Position numbers and translations under genes: made by a program. A stretch of DNA of 64,000 nt from contig NW_025335568.1 of the NCBI RefSeq assembly GCF_004798865.1, forward strand, positions 22,699,848-22,763,847, in the 5' to 3' direction. The notes below the pieces were generated by a model. That model was given only the letters and a program-made list of their open reading frames with translations, was not told the DNA's origin and did no database searches. Position 1 is the first letter of the stretch, and every line of letters begins with the position of its first letter. Origin of the DNA: Varanus komodoensis (Eukaryota; Chordata; Lepidosauria; Squamata; Varanidae). This document shows positions 13,773 through 45,013 of this stretch, one piece after another.

Positions 13773-14954
13773 ATGTCGAAAAATGGTTCCCATGTACAGG
13801 TACCTGTATCTTTCCCCCACCAGGACAAATAACACCTCATGGGCAGAGGGAAGATTTGGACTGGGGATAACAGCACACAGGGGAAGCTTTACCTCCTCCC
13901 GCTTCTCAGCCTGATTCTGATGCACAGCTTTAACTTCTCTTCCTCAGCTGTGTTCACACTTTTTAAAACTTGCAGGAGACTGAAGTCCTGGAACCAGCTG
14001 TCTCACCCAGTTTGGCTCTAGCATAAGATTAGTCCAGCCCTGAAAGGCAGTGAAACTGGTGCAAACTCCTTTTTTAAAAAAATCTAGTCACAAGACAGGG
14101 CACACTAGTCATAGTGATAGCACGAAGAACAACAATTTAATCTATATAGCACAGTATTCCAAAACAATAAAATAGCAACTTTAAGGAGCAAAATAGTTTC
14201 ATAAATAAATCTAGCAAAGAGCTCAATGAATATACAGAAGAACAATAATTCTTGCATAAAACTCATGTAAAGACACAAACCAACAGGGTACTTTACCACA
14301 AATAAACTCTCCAAGCCTGAGTTTGCTCCAGCATCAGCTCAGCAGGAAGCCAGCAAATTGGAAGAATTTGCGATTTAGCTGGGGCAAGATGATCAAGAGC
14401 TGAGCAAGTAGCAGACAAGAATAACTCCATCATTTTGTCAGCTGTCGAAAGACCTCTTCATAGCCAAAACCTCAGCCTAAGCAGCTCTTTGTAACAGTTG
14501 GCCTTGAAAGGCCACTGGTGTAATTTTTGATTTTCATTTAGAGAGGCAGAAGGCAAGATCAAAATAACAATGGTCTAGAAATGGTCAGACTGACCTGAAT
14601 GTAGTCCCACAAGTGAAGGCAAAGGATTTAACTCTGGAACTATAACAAGGACCAGCATGCCACCAGCTGAATTTGTAGGAGGAAAAGGGAGAATCTTAAA
14701 ATAAAAGAAGATATGATAGACTGTAAACTTAATCCAGTAGCATTAGAATCCAAACTGATGAAATCACCCACAATAATGCAACATTACCCTAAAGAAAGCC
14801 ACACTATAACTTCCTCAGTAAAATCATAACTTCCCCCAGGCTGTGATATACACCAGCTGGGTGCAGACTGCATTCCTCAGTAAGTGCTACCTGGAGCTTG
14901 AACTTGGAGGGGCCACCATCATTCAGTGGCCATGCTTTCAAGAGACTCAAAGAC

Positions 14955-15605
14955 TGTGCCATAATAGAAACATAGAAACAGATTGAGTCAGAAGGGGCCT
15001 CCCAGGGGCCTCTAGTCTTCATTGGAACACATCCTGTCCTCCACTACAGGAGGGAAAAGGTCATGACCCACCTCTGCGTGGCACCCTCTCACATACCTGT
15101 ATGTCACTAATAGGTCCTCTCTGAGTCTCCTCTCAAAGCTGAAAAGACCCAGCTCCCTCAGTCTTTCCTCACATGGCAAACCATGCAAACCAGCTACCAT
15201 CCTAGTGGCCCTTCGCTGCACTGATTCCAACCTTGCCATATCCCTCTTGTAATGAGGGGCCCAGAACTGAACACAATACTCCAGCTGCGGCCTCACCAGA
15301 GCTGTATAGAGTGGCAGTAATACCTCTCTCAGTCTAGAAGCCACACTTCTGGCAATGCATCCAAGTGTAGCATTCGCCCTCTTGGTTGCTGCTTCACACT
15401 GCTGGCTCATGTTTAACCTGTAGTCAACCAGCACCCTGAGATCCTTTTCACAAGTGCTGCTATCCAGCCACTTGTCCCCTAACCTGTACATGTGATGCCC
15501 ATTCCTATGCCCCAAGTGCAAGGCCTTGCATTTATCTGCATTGAATGCCATCTTGTTGTCCCCAGCCCACTTCCATGGTCTCAACCCTTTCTCCCCATCT
15601 TTTTT
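14955..15605 (-). mobile_element. CR1 LINE, 3' part of reverse transcriptase
   Basis: A 190-codon open frame on the minus strand (15584-15012) reads KMAFNADKCKALHLGHRNGH, LNMSQQCEAATKRANATLGC, LVRPQLEYCVQFWAPHYKRD and ERLRELGLFSFERR. This is the C-terminal CR1 RT. The 3' UTR follows to about 14955. Bounded on the right near 15605. The uninterrupted frame suggests a moderate age. Confidence 0.9.
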
Positions 15606-16183
15606 CCCTATGGGGAAATGAACAACTATATCTTAGTGTAGAAAAGTCAGCACAGATGGGGTACTTTCTGCTGAAACCATGTTTCTGTGAAAAAAACAAT
15701 TAGACAGGAATAGCCCAAGTACTAGCATTCCAAATAAGACAGTTAACAAAATGAACCTCAACATATTGTTCTGAGATAACATCTTCTTCCATATCAAATA
15801 TTCTGAAATCTCACAAGGTGCTGGCAACCCATGACCACTGGATAAGCTGACATTAATAAGATCCTTTAAAACTTACAGATAACAAGAGCTTGTTAAGGGG
15901 TAATTAGAAAACACAGCTGTAATTAAATGGTCACAAGGACAGGTAATTTTAAAGCAAATAAGTAGATAACAGGCAAAAGAAATCCTCAAAACAGATGGAA
16001 AATTAACACAAAGTTGTCAATAAAACCCAACTAAACAGCTGACCCAAATGAATAATGACAAGTTGTTAAAAAAATTAAAAGATAGCCCTCAAAAGAGTCA
16101 TAAGAGAAGCCAACACAATAGTTCAGCCCACCAACTCAGTTCAAAGATCAGCAATGTAACTGTTCAACGCCGATCCCCTATGG
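15606..16183. other. Intergenic, nothing recognised
   Basis: AT-rich DNA between the CR1 copy and the composite hAT unit, without a supported feature. Confidence 0.5.
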
Positions 16184-16579
16184 CAGTGGTGGCGAGCTTA
16201 TGGCGCGCGTGTCACAGCGAGCACGCAGAGCCCTCTCTGTCGGCATGTGAGCCACGTTGCCCCAACATGGCCCCAGTAGCAAAGCGTTGGATAACAGAGC
16301 ACATAGGCGCCACGAGCATGCTCGGAAAGGAGTAGCGGCGCCAGGCGATGATGTCACGAGCCACGATCGTTCGCCGTGACTCGTCTGAGCTGTCTCATGG
16401 CCGGACAATGTGCTGCCAAGGATATATATGTCTTTGCTTGGACTGACTGTGAACTGTTTTTTTTTCAAAACTAAACCCTCAGTTTTCAGATTTTATTGCA
16501 GTGTTGGCATTTTGCGATAAATAAATGGGTTTCGGCTTGCAGTTTGGGGACTCAGTTTCTAAAAGGTTCTTCATCACTG
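16184..16579 (+). mobile_element. hAT-like MITE, left copy
   Basis: 396 bp, starting cagtggtggcgagcttatgg and ending aaggttcttcatcactg. It shares internal sequence with the right copy, including 'ggcattttgcgataaataaa' against 'ggtactttgcgataaataag'. It has no coding capacity. It contains about 100 bp absent from the right copy, around 16330-16430. Confidence 0.75.
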
Positions 16580-17286
16580 TAAGAGGGTTAAAAATGAGGT
16601 GTCCTGGTAAATTTTTAATGATGAGAGTGTGTTTAGAATGAGCAGAGATGAAAAGCTCTACAGAAAAAGCTGCTCAAGGAAGGCTTTTTCAAAATCACAC
16701 TATTTTCAACGGAAATTTAGCCCTATATGAGGGTTAGGGGTGTGCACTAGGGTAGGGATGGGGTTAGAGAAACGAGGTGGCCTGGTAAGTTTTTAATGGT
16801 TGGAATGTGTTTAGAAAGGGCAGAAATGATGAGCTGTGCAGAAAAACCTACTCAAAGAAGGCTTTCCCAAAATTGCCCTATTTTCAACGAACATTTGACC
16901 TATATTAGGCTTAGGGGTGTGCTCCAGGGTCTTTTTAGGGAACGACATGTCCTGTTAAGATTTTAATGGTTGGAATGTGTTTAGAAGGAGCAGAACTGAT
17001 GAGCTGTCCAGAAAAAGCTCTTCAAGGAAGGTTTTTACAAAATTGTCCTATTTTCAGTGCAACTTTAGTCCTCTGTTAGGATTAGGGACCCACACCAGGG
17101 TAGGGTTTGGGTTAGAAAAACGAGGTGTCCTGGTAAGAGTTTGTTGGTTGGAATGTGTTTAGAATGTACAGAAATGATGAGCTGTGCAGAAAATCTCCTG
17201 ACGGAAGGCTTTTCAAAATTGCCCTATTTTCAATGGAACTCTAGCCCTATGTCAGGGTTAGGGGTGTGCACCAGGTAGGGTTAGAG
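16580..17286 (+). repeat. Four-copy tandem repeat, unit about 178 bp
   Basis: The phrase cctggtaa recurs (as cctgttaa in the third unit) at 16603, 16781, 16951 and 17129, spaced 178, 170 and 178 bp. Each unit also has 'ggaatgtgtttaga', 'gatgagctgt' and 'ccctattttca' in the same order, and a GGGTTAGG-like segment. Units differ by many point changes. No coding capacity. Confidence 0.9.
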
Positions 17287-17582
17287 CAGTGGTGGTGAAC
17301 ATATGGCACGCATGCCACAGCGGGCATGTGATCCCTTTTTGTCAGCACCCAAGCCAGGTCAGTGCAGCATCACCCCAGCAGCCGAGCATTGGATAACAGT
17401 GCGTATGGGGGCAAGTGCATCCTTGGAAAGGATTGGCAGTGCGAGGGACTGGCTGTGAGTTGTTTTTTCTAAACTAAAACCTTAGTTTTCAGGTTTTATT
17501 GTAGTGTTGGTACTTTGCGATAAATAAGTGGGTTTTGAGTTGTAGTGTGGGCACTCGGTCTCTAAAGGGTTTGCCGTCACTG
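17287..17582 (+). mobile_element. hAT-like MITE, right copy
   Basis: 296 bp, starting cagtggtggtgaacatatgg and ending gggtttgccgtcactg. Same orientation as the left copy and shorter inside. Confidence 0.75.
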
Positions 17583-17759
17583 CCCTATTTCCTAGGCATG
17601 AAACAGACAGAAAGACTGTAGGGGCAGCAGTGGTTGCATTTGAAACATTGTGTTTGGGGAGAATACCATGGATGAATATATGGGACTATACTAATACTTG
17701 AAATATTAATAAGTACTAATACCACTATACTAACAGTCCAGTTTAGTTCAATATACTGG

Positions 17760-18095
17760 AGGAATGAACAAGTGGGTCCAATATCAAATCCATCCAGAAC
17801 TTGTCCTGGAAGCAAAAATGACAACTGAAGCATCCGTCTTTCAGGCACAGCATGAGAAAGCAAGATGCACTGGAGAAGACTGTCATACTAGGAAAAGTCA
17901 AAGGTAGAAGGAGAAAAGGAAGACCAGGTATGAGGTGGTTCAGTTCCATAAAGGAAGGCACAGCCTTGAGTCTGCTCAAGTCTGCAAGAGTTGAGCAGGC
18001 CTGGCTGTGAAGGGCAGGACATTCTGAAGGGCATTCATTCACAGAGTTGCCATAAATCTGAGACAACTTGATGGCACTTGACAACAACAGAATAG
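17760..18095 (+). mobile_element. RTE/Bov-B LINE 3' end
   Basis: Ends 'gagacaacttgatggcactt' then gacaacaaca. This is the diagnostic RTE/Bov-B 3' terminus (gtcg..atgagtcgg..cgacttgacggca in intact copies). Upstream bases fit the RT-to-tail region. Confidence 0.75.
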
Positions 18096-18959
18096 TTGCA
18101 CTGGAGCAGTTCCCATGCTCCAAGGGCAATCCCAAGGCAAATGTGGTATGCGCATGGGACAGGAGGGGGATGCTTATTCTGCCAGGGATACTTTGCTTGT
18201 GCACTTAAGCACAAGATATAGGGCTGCAAGTCCTTGTTTACAGCATTTTGTCTGAATAAGGGGAACCAGTTTAATAGGGTTAAATAGAGTTAGCCTAAGG
18301 TTGTAGATCTTGGAAGAAGCTGAGCTGCTTGTTTACTTCTTGCTTATGAATGAGAAATAGTTGACAGGAGGAGAATGTTATGGCAAGGTGTCATGAGATG
18401 GCAGAAAGAATGCTCAACATGATTATTATCAAGATCTCAAGTAAAGCCAGGTGATATGTTGCAATACTTGCAGCAGATGGACTTTATAATAAAGCTTTCT
18501 GAAGCTTGCCTTATAGAGTAGATGATAAAGAAGCTTATTATGGGTAAAGTGGCAAATGCAGAAAGAAGCATGGAATATAAGCCTCTCTGGGTTTCCCAAG
18601 CAAGAAATACATATAAGAAAAAGTGTATCAGAAAGAGAGTGAAATTCACTAGCATGGAAGGTCTTTCCCTCTGCATGTGATGGCAGCAAAAATGCCCTGA
18701 GCAGGACATTGCAATATGCCATGTTCAGCATTGGACAACCAGGCGATTTCTGTCCTTGAATTAGATCTTGATGATGATGACTTCTACGACCTGTTAAAAT
18801 ATTTGTGAGAAAACCTTGTATTCCAGCTTTGTGAAATTGTACTTGTCAAATTGTTTTATCACTTTTGCTTCACATTGGATATTACAGCTCTTTGGGGTTG
18901 TGTTATGTATGGGAAAGTTCTTCATGAGTAACAATTTTACTAGAGTCATAAACTATTGG

Positions 18960-19275
18960 ATAGAGACTACCTCATTTATACAATGCATATGGGAAGATGT
19001 AAGGAAGTTGTAAAGCCAACTTTAAAAAGGGGATTAGACAAATTCATGGAGGTTAAGGTTCTCAGTGGCCTTAGTCATGAAGGCTACATTTTACGTTCGG
19101 CACTGAAGGAAGTATGCCTATGGGTACCAGTTACTTGGATACATAAGGGTGCTGTTGGGAAGGTGCTGTTATACTCGTACTCCTGCCCTACTTAGAGATT
19201 TCCCAGAGGCAGCTGCTTGGCCACTGTAGGAAGAGAATGCTGGTCTAGAAAGGCCTCAATCAGCTCAGCACAGCT
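18960..19275 (+). mobile_element. CR1-like LINE 3' end
   Basis: Contains 'ttagacaaattcatggaggt', 'tggccactgtaggaagagaa' and 'tgctggtctagaaaggcc', the phrases that close CR1-type 3' ends in reptiles. No tail repeat is left. Confidence 0.65.
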
Positions 19276-19329
19276 CTCCCTAAATAGGTAGTTAATAGAA
19301 ATTGGAAAATACCATCTCATATGGCCTTC

Positions 19330-19455
19330 TGGAGCCTGGTGCCCTCCAGATGTTTTAGATTAGAAATCCCAGGATTCCTGACCATTGGTCATGCTGGCTA
19401 GAGCTGATCAAACTGAAGTCCAGGATATCTGGAAGGCACCAGTTTGGAGGCCGTG
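19330..19455. repeat. Palindromic interspersed element, second copy
   Basis: The arms 'gtgccctccagatgttttag' and 'ccaggatatctggaaggcac' pair around 'accattggtcatgctggcta'. Same family as the copy near 4.7 kb. Confidence 0.65.
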
Positions 19456-20284
19456 TAATGCTGTGATTTGTTCTTTTACTGTATCTTCCACATGTCCACC
19501 ATCCATCAGGTAATACTACCCAGTGTGAATTCTATCCACTCTTTTGAACCAGAAGGTCTACTGTGTTTTCCTTTACTGGAAGAAATTTTAGTGCTTTTGA
19601 TTAGCTATTAGTTATAATCCAATCAGCTAAAGGATCATGTGTCAAACTATAAAGCATCTTCATTCTGGAAAAGTTAGTTGTACTTAATGACTAATTGCAT
19701 TAAGTAATAGTTATATTTAATTGGGCCAGTGAATTGTGTGACTACTGAATGCTCCATTAATTTCAACTTTAGTGGATAACTTTCTTTGACTATAAGCCAT
19801 AATCAAGGAATCATAATCAGTGTAACAACAGACTTAAGCCACACAGTCTACTGATTGGAAGACTGGGTTCACATTGAATTTAATATTTGTCCTTGACATT
19901 GACTTAGCATTCAGCTTGCCTACACAAAATGTTATTTCATTTTGTTAGTCTAAAATAATTGTTCAAACATCAACTGAGGTGGTAGTCTGGTTTGACCTCT
20001 TTAGGTATTCATTCAAAGCAGCTGTTCCAAGTTTATGAGAGTTTGTTTTCCTGCCTGAACTTGCCCTGTGACTATATTTCTAAGAAGGCTGATAAAAATA
20101 AAGTCTCACACAAAGGTGGCAGATTTTCAAAAAGATCTGTTTTTGTATGGCAGGTAGAAAAGCAGTGCTCTAACATCATTCCATAAATCTGAGTCATTAT
20201 ATTATTCTAACTGGAGATGTGACTATTGCAATGTTTCAAGAAGATAAAAAGTGCTGGTTTAAAACTGGCTGATCAATAACTAGT

Positions 20285-20760
20285 TGAAAAACAGAAAGCA
20301 GAGAGTAGGAATAAATTGTAACTTCTTCCAGGGGAATGAAGTCCCATGTGAGGACTTGCACTGGGACCAGTTTTTTTTTAAAGTTGTACGTAAACAGTCT
20401 GGAATTGGAAATGAGCAGTGAGGTGCAAGTTGAGAAATCAGATTATTTAAAGTGGTTAAAACAAAAATCGATTGGGGAGAACTCCAAGAAGATATCTCCA
20501 AATTTGGAAAATGTGCATTAAAATGGCACATACAGTTCAGTGCAAGGAAATTAAAGTGATGCAGGTAAAAAATACCAATTTCCTGTATGTACTGATGGGA
20601 TCTGAGCTGGTAGTGACTGACCAAGAAAGAGATCTTGGTCATGGTGTTCAGACTGAATGAAATGTCAACTCATTATGTAGTTATGTGAGAAAGGCAGATT
20701 CCATGCTAAGCATAATGAAAAAAGGAATTTAAATGTGCCATCTCTAAGGCAATGGAGATG
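20285..20760 (+). mobile_element. Old CR1/L3-like LINE reverse-transcriptase fragment
   Basis: Reads KEIKVMQVKNTNFLYVLMGS, then ELVVTDQERDLGHGVQTE and, beyond a stop, VRKADSMLSIMKKGI. It matches the CR1-group RT segment before LGV. Decayed. Confidence 0.7.
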
Positions 20761-22802
20761 GAACAGTTTTGCAGTAACAAGAGAGTACTGAGCTATGAAA
20801 TTATTAAAGCTGATGAATTTGTAAGAATGGAGACATGATACATTTTCAGGTAGAATTTTTTTGAAGTCCAGGTTTCAAAGAGTTGAATTCAGAGATTTGG
20901 AATTTCTTCTGATAGAAGAAAGCTCCCAAAGCTTTGTATTTCCCAACAGGAAGAGTCTTTTCCCAAAATTCTGTTGAGAATTCCTTCTGGCAGAAGAAGG
21001 AAATCTTTGGATGTAACCCATTATACGAGGTTGGATCCAGATTCAGCCTTACTGAGGGTAGACTAACTGAAATCAATGAGATTTAAATAAAGACTGAAGT
21101 CTCAATGAATTCAGTGGTGCTACTCTAAGTGTAACTACATCTGGTTTCAATCTACTGTTTCCAATAATATTCTGACATAGAAATATGCAATGGATATGTA
21201 ACAAGCAATAAAGATTTACTTTACTGAAAAATAAAATTTAAAAAAGCTGTATCACAGGTATGAACCAGCTTATCAAAATGGGTATGTGTAAAGGAAATAT
21301 CCAGCCACTTTGTCAGGTCAAGAAGCTCCAAACTTCTTCACCCTTAAGAAGTCAAAGGGCATCATCCACACACAAGTACGTATTAGCAGGTTTGAGAAAT
21401 TCCAAGGTGTGCAGAAGAAGAAAAAATGAGAAAAAAGAAACCACAAAGAGGGGAAACAATTTCAAAATAAATGCATCACAGATTGAACATATTCAGTGGA
21501 TATGAAGTACTGCGTTTATGGGGGCAGGGGTGACATGAAAACACAGGCAAGGGGAATGGAATGGAGTATCCTGCAAGAGGACATGGCTGGCTCTACTCTC
21601 TGTTGAAGCAGGAACACTCTCTTTTGTTGCATGTCCCATTTGTCATTTATCAAACCTCCTTTTGAAGTGCAATGTAGTACTGAACTCCTTTGGGTTGTAT
21701 TTGCTAGAGCGCTTGCTAACGTCCGTGTTTGTGCACAGCGAAAAGTACTTGCAAGAGTGACCCCTGGACTGCGATGCATCTCCTGCAAGAAAGTGATACC
21801 CATCTGCATTTATCATGTTAATTTATAGCTAAGCCTAGTTTGAGATGAGTGAATGAGGGTAAAGACCAGCTTGAAAAACCTTACCAAGTAATTATTATAT
21901 CCTGACGGTAAATTATTCATGTCACAACTTGATGATTCAGAGGTTAAAATAATTTTATTCTTGGAATAAACAAGACTGCCTAGTAAGTGGAAAACTCACT
22001 AGTATTCTATCAGTTTGTAAAGAATGCTGATAACATTAAGAAAGCACTGACAAACATATATAACCAGAGGGCATCTGATTTAAATATAGAGATACTTTAC
22101 AGTTGACAGTCATCCAACAGTTTGTACACTTCAGTCATATTATATAATCGGTAATAAAAGTCTTCATTAGGGAATATAAAACAAGATTGATTCTGTGCAT
22201 TTATCTCTAGCTACAGGAGAAAATTCCATGTGCAAATATATACTGCATCTAAAAAAAAATGCTGAAATCAATTTGAGAGGCAGAGAGAAATGGGTGCTGG
22301 ATTTATTTGTCCTTTCTTGCTAACAGAGTCACCTGGATCCATTTACTTCCAGGTAAATGTGTATAGAACCACAATCTAAAAATTTGACTGGTAGAATTTT
22401 TAGGTTTAAAAATTTAAAAATGCACTTGGTTGTTCCATGTCTGGTTGCACGTGAAGGCTACAAGATAAATATTTAATTGTACAATATTTTATTTCAGTAT
22501 TGGCATGAATTGCCTTGGCCAAATGTTGCACAGTGTATTACATCAGCCATTAAAACATGGGATATTAGTAATATTTCAATACTGCATATTGAAATTTCAA
22601 ACAGAGGAAGAAAGATCTGTCCAAACCTGTGTTAGGCATCTCAAACAAGGAGGCTACGCAAGTTTTACAGTATGGCTGAAAAGCCTGATGCTTCAAATTT
22701 AGATGGTAGGTAAATGAATACTATCTCCATCATCTATGAGAATCAGCCAGTATTATGATCACCTAGAGTACATATCTGTTTGTCTTTAAAAACATTCAAC
22801 CA
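20761..22802. other. Intergenic 3' flank of ETNPPL
   Basis: AT-rich with no supported gene. Part of it could belong to a longer ETNPPL 3' UTR if the proximal polyadenylation signal is not used. Confidence 0.45.
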
Positions 22803-22808
22803 TTTATT
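22803..22808 (-). terminator. Candidate polyadenylation signal of ETNPPL
   Basis: AATAAA on the minus strand starts 20 bases after the TGA. If used, it would give a very short 3' UTR. Further AATAAA hexamers occur downstream (for example near 22490), so the site used is uncertain. Confidence 0.4.
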
Positions 22809-22827
22809 GTGGTTCTTCTTTCAAACT

Positions 22828-42898
<20,071 letters not shown>

Positions 42899-42983
42899 CC
42901 CGCCGGCTCTAGGGCGCGTTCCCTCCCTACGCACGCCTGCACCTGGATCTCGCACTGCGCTGGTCTTGGAGAAAAGACCTCCG

Positions 42984-42990
42984 TTTTATA
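42984..42990 (-). promoter_or_regulatory. TATA box of ETNPPL
   Basis: TATAAAA on the minus strand, about 90 bp above the ATG. Normal spacing would put the transcription start near 42955-42960, giving a 5' UTR of roughly 60 nt. It lies inside the CpG-rich block. Confidence 0.6.
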
Positions 42991-43250
42991 ACCTGCCGCC
43001 TGCACGCCAAGCCCCACCTCCGGCCCCGGCAAACAGGCCCCTTTGTCCTCGATCCTCCCCCTCCAGCGCCGTCCCGCCTCCGAGAACTGTCCGCGCTCAG
43101 GACGGTCTCTTCCCGGGCCTCGCTGCTGGGTGCGCGACGGAGCCGCTCTCCGCTTCTCTGTTCGTTAAATCGGGAATAGGTAGCACCCCACGCGTTACCA
43201 CTGATCTCTGCAGCAAGCCTGAAGGGGAAGGCCAGTTCATCCGTTGCAGG

Positions 43251-43980
43251 TGTCAGAATCCCGGAACCTCAATTTGAGAAGAGGAAATAAAACTCAGGTT
43301 CGTGGGAAAGATCAAGCGTCCAGACCATCTGAGGCTTTATTGTATTACCCCAAGGTTCCCGCGGTACTCACGATAATACATGCATTACCGGGCAGGCAGA
43401 GGTGAACTCTGCTGCAAAGCTTCAATACCATTGCAGTGTATTTTATAGGTACAGGACATTTGATGACAGAATGCAGACATTACAGTAAGATTCTGAGGTC
43501 ATCACATACAGAACAGATAAAGGAATGTCAGTCAATCATACAGAGACGATGAGATTACAATATTTCTAATTGCAGCGTATTGACATTTAGTTCAGTAGCT
43601 TGAACCCATCTCCAGGTCTGCTTAGATATATAAATTCAAGCTACTGAGAAACTATTCATGATAAGCTCAAACTCTTAACTAGACTCTAGACATTCTGAGT
43701 GACCTGGGCATATGAAGCCCTGGGCTAGGAAGATACTTCCTTGTAAAACTGAATTCCAACAATGATTATTTAATCATTGTGAAGGCATACAATGTAAATT
43801 TGGACTAAATGGCCTGTGTACTGTAGTTTGCAGCTAAAGGTGAGAGAAAGGAGCGGGGGAGGAAGGCCATTTGAAACAGTGACTTAGCTTGGTTTGAGAA
43901 GTACAGGATTTGATCCCACAATGCAAAAAGCACACAGAAGTAATGTTTTTGTGACAGGATTTATCCAAATTTTCCCAACA
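43251..43980 (-). mobile_element. Solo LTR, ERV1-like
   Basis: About 730 bp, beginning TGTTGGGAAA and ending ATTCTGACA on the minus strand. It is flanked by a 4-bp direct repeat, CAGG. It shows the usual LTR order: U3 of about 530 bp, TATAAAA at 43446-43440, AATAAA at 43341-43336, then about 85 bp to the end. No internal retroviral region adjoins it, so it is a solo-LTR fossil. A 4-bp duplication suits gammaretrovirus-like elements, but the family name is inference. It is oriented like ETNPPL and ends about 260 bp above that gene's TATA box. Confidence 0.7.
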
Positions 43981-44422
43981 CAGGAAAAGCAACAACATCC
44001 TGACACTGTTAAATCCTTAAGGCACTACAAGACTTGAAATCTGCCATATTCAAGGGGTATTATTCAGATGCAGATTTAACACCATCCTGCTGAGCAGAGC
44101 CTGGGAGGAGCAAGATTATTAAGGAAAGCAACTGCCTCTCTTAAGATGCCACAACCAATGGGTTGCACTTTCACTGGGCTTTTCCTTCTTAGTTGGCTCA
44201 GTGTTTGATTTGTGCCTACAAAGTAATGAGGCAGACCTGTGTCTCACCTTCCTAGGGCTCTTGGTGTGCCTTTAATAGAACTTCTATATTGGAGAGACCC
44301 TCACAATGCATCTAGTCCAACCTCTTGCTGATGCAGGAAACCTGCAGTATTAGTATCCCTGATAGGGGGTTCCTAACCTGTTTTCCAGATGGGAAAGAGG
44401 GAGGGTGAGAGAGCCCAAGGTT

Positions 44423-44447
44423 TGCTGCTGCTGCTGCTGCTGCTGCT
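44423..44447. repeat. (CTG)8 microsatellite
   Basis: An uninterrupted trinucleotide run. On the minus strand it would read poly-Gln in one short frame, but no gene context supports coding. Confidence 0.95.
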
Positions 44448-44619
44448 TTATCTTTTTCCTGTAAAAGTCAGAAATTCTCAGAGATCTAATAGCTGAAGCT
44501 CTGGGCAGTGAAAAATTAAGAAATACAATGAAATATAAATTTAAAAATAGAACAGTAAAATTACATTCAAATATTTTAAAATAAACAAGCAAACCCAGGC
44601 CGTACCACTAGGCCTGCTA

Positions 44620-44662
44620 GAGGAGAGGAGAGGAGAGGAGAGGAGAGGAGAGGAGAGGAGAG
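44620..44662. repeat. (GGAGA)n microsatellite
   Basis: A nearly perfect pentanucleotide run of about eight units. Confidence 0.97.
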
Positions 44663-45013
44663 AGCAGCTGGCAAATTCCCACACTCCCACGTGCTGCTTG
44701 GAGTTTGTGAAATACTCAGCAACAAGGGTGGTTTGGACCTGCACCTGAAAAGACTGCAAAGTTGGTGCTAGGGAGGCCTCAGCAGGAAGCGCTTCCATAT
44801 TTTGGGGGCTACCACAAAGAGGGCTCTCCTCTTTGTTGTCATGAACTGAGACTCTCTTGGAGGTGGCATTCAAAGAAAGGCATCAGTTGTATAGTGTGTC
44901 ATGTCCAGGAATGTTGTTGGGAGACGCCTTCCATGAGGCATTGTTGCAGAAAAAAAATCTTGTGGTTATAGGTTAAAATCAGTACCTTGAATCAAATTAG
45001 GAAGCTTATGGGC

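Larger units (their letters stand above)
16184..17582. mobile_element. Composite hAT-like unit: two MITEs around a tandem array
   Basis: Two same-orientation hAT-like MITEs (16184-16579 and 17287-17582) each start CAGTGGTGG and end in an inverted CAGTGAxGG-type terminus. Between them lie about 707 bp of tandem repeats. The 8 bp before the left copy (ccctatgg) and after the right copy (ccctattt) match at 6 of 8 sites. The 8 bp at the inner ends do not match each other, suggesting the whole moved as one piece. Confidence 0.6.

Noticed and set aside
15012-15584. 190-codon minus-strand frame as a host gene
   Set aside because: It matches the CR1 reverse-transcriptase C-terminus from end to end.
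17583-17590. ccctattt taken as firm proof of a target duplication
   Set aside because: Not accepted as proof: it matches only 6 of 8 and similar text occurs in the array units. It is kept as supporting evidence only.
43251-43980. Possible complete provirus at the LTR
   Set aside because: Only one LTR is present, and a matching short repeat closes directly around it. No internal viral region was seen on either side.
44423-44447. (CTG)8 as a poly-glutamine coding tract
   Set aside because: The surrounding frame is short and has no splice sites or conserved context.
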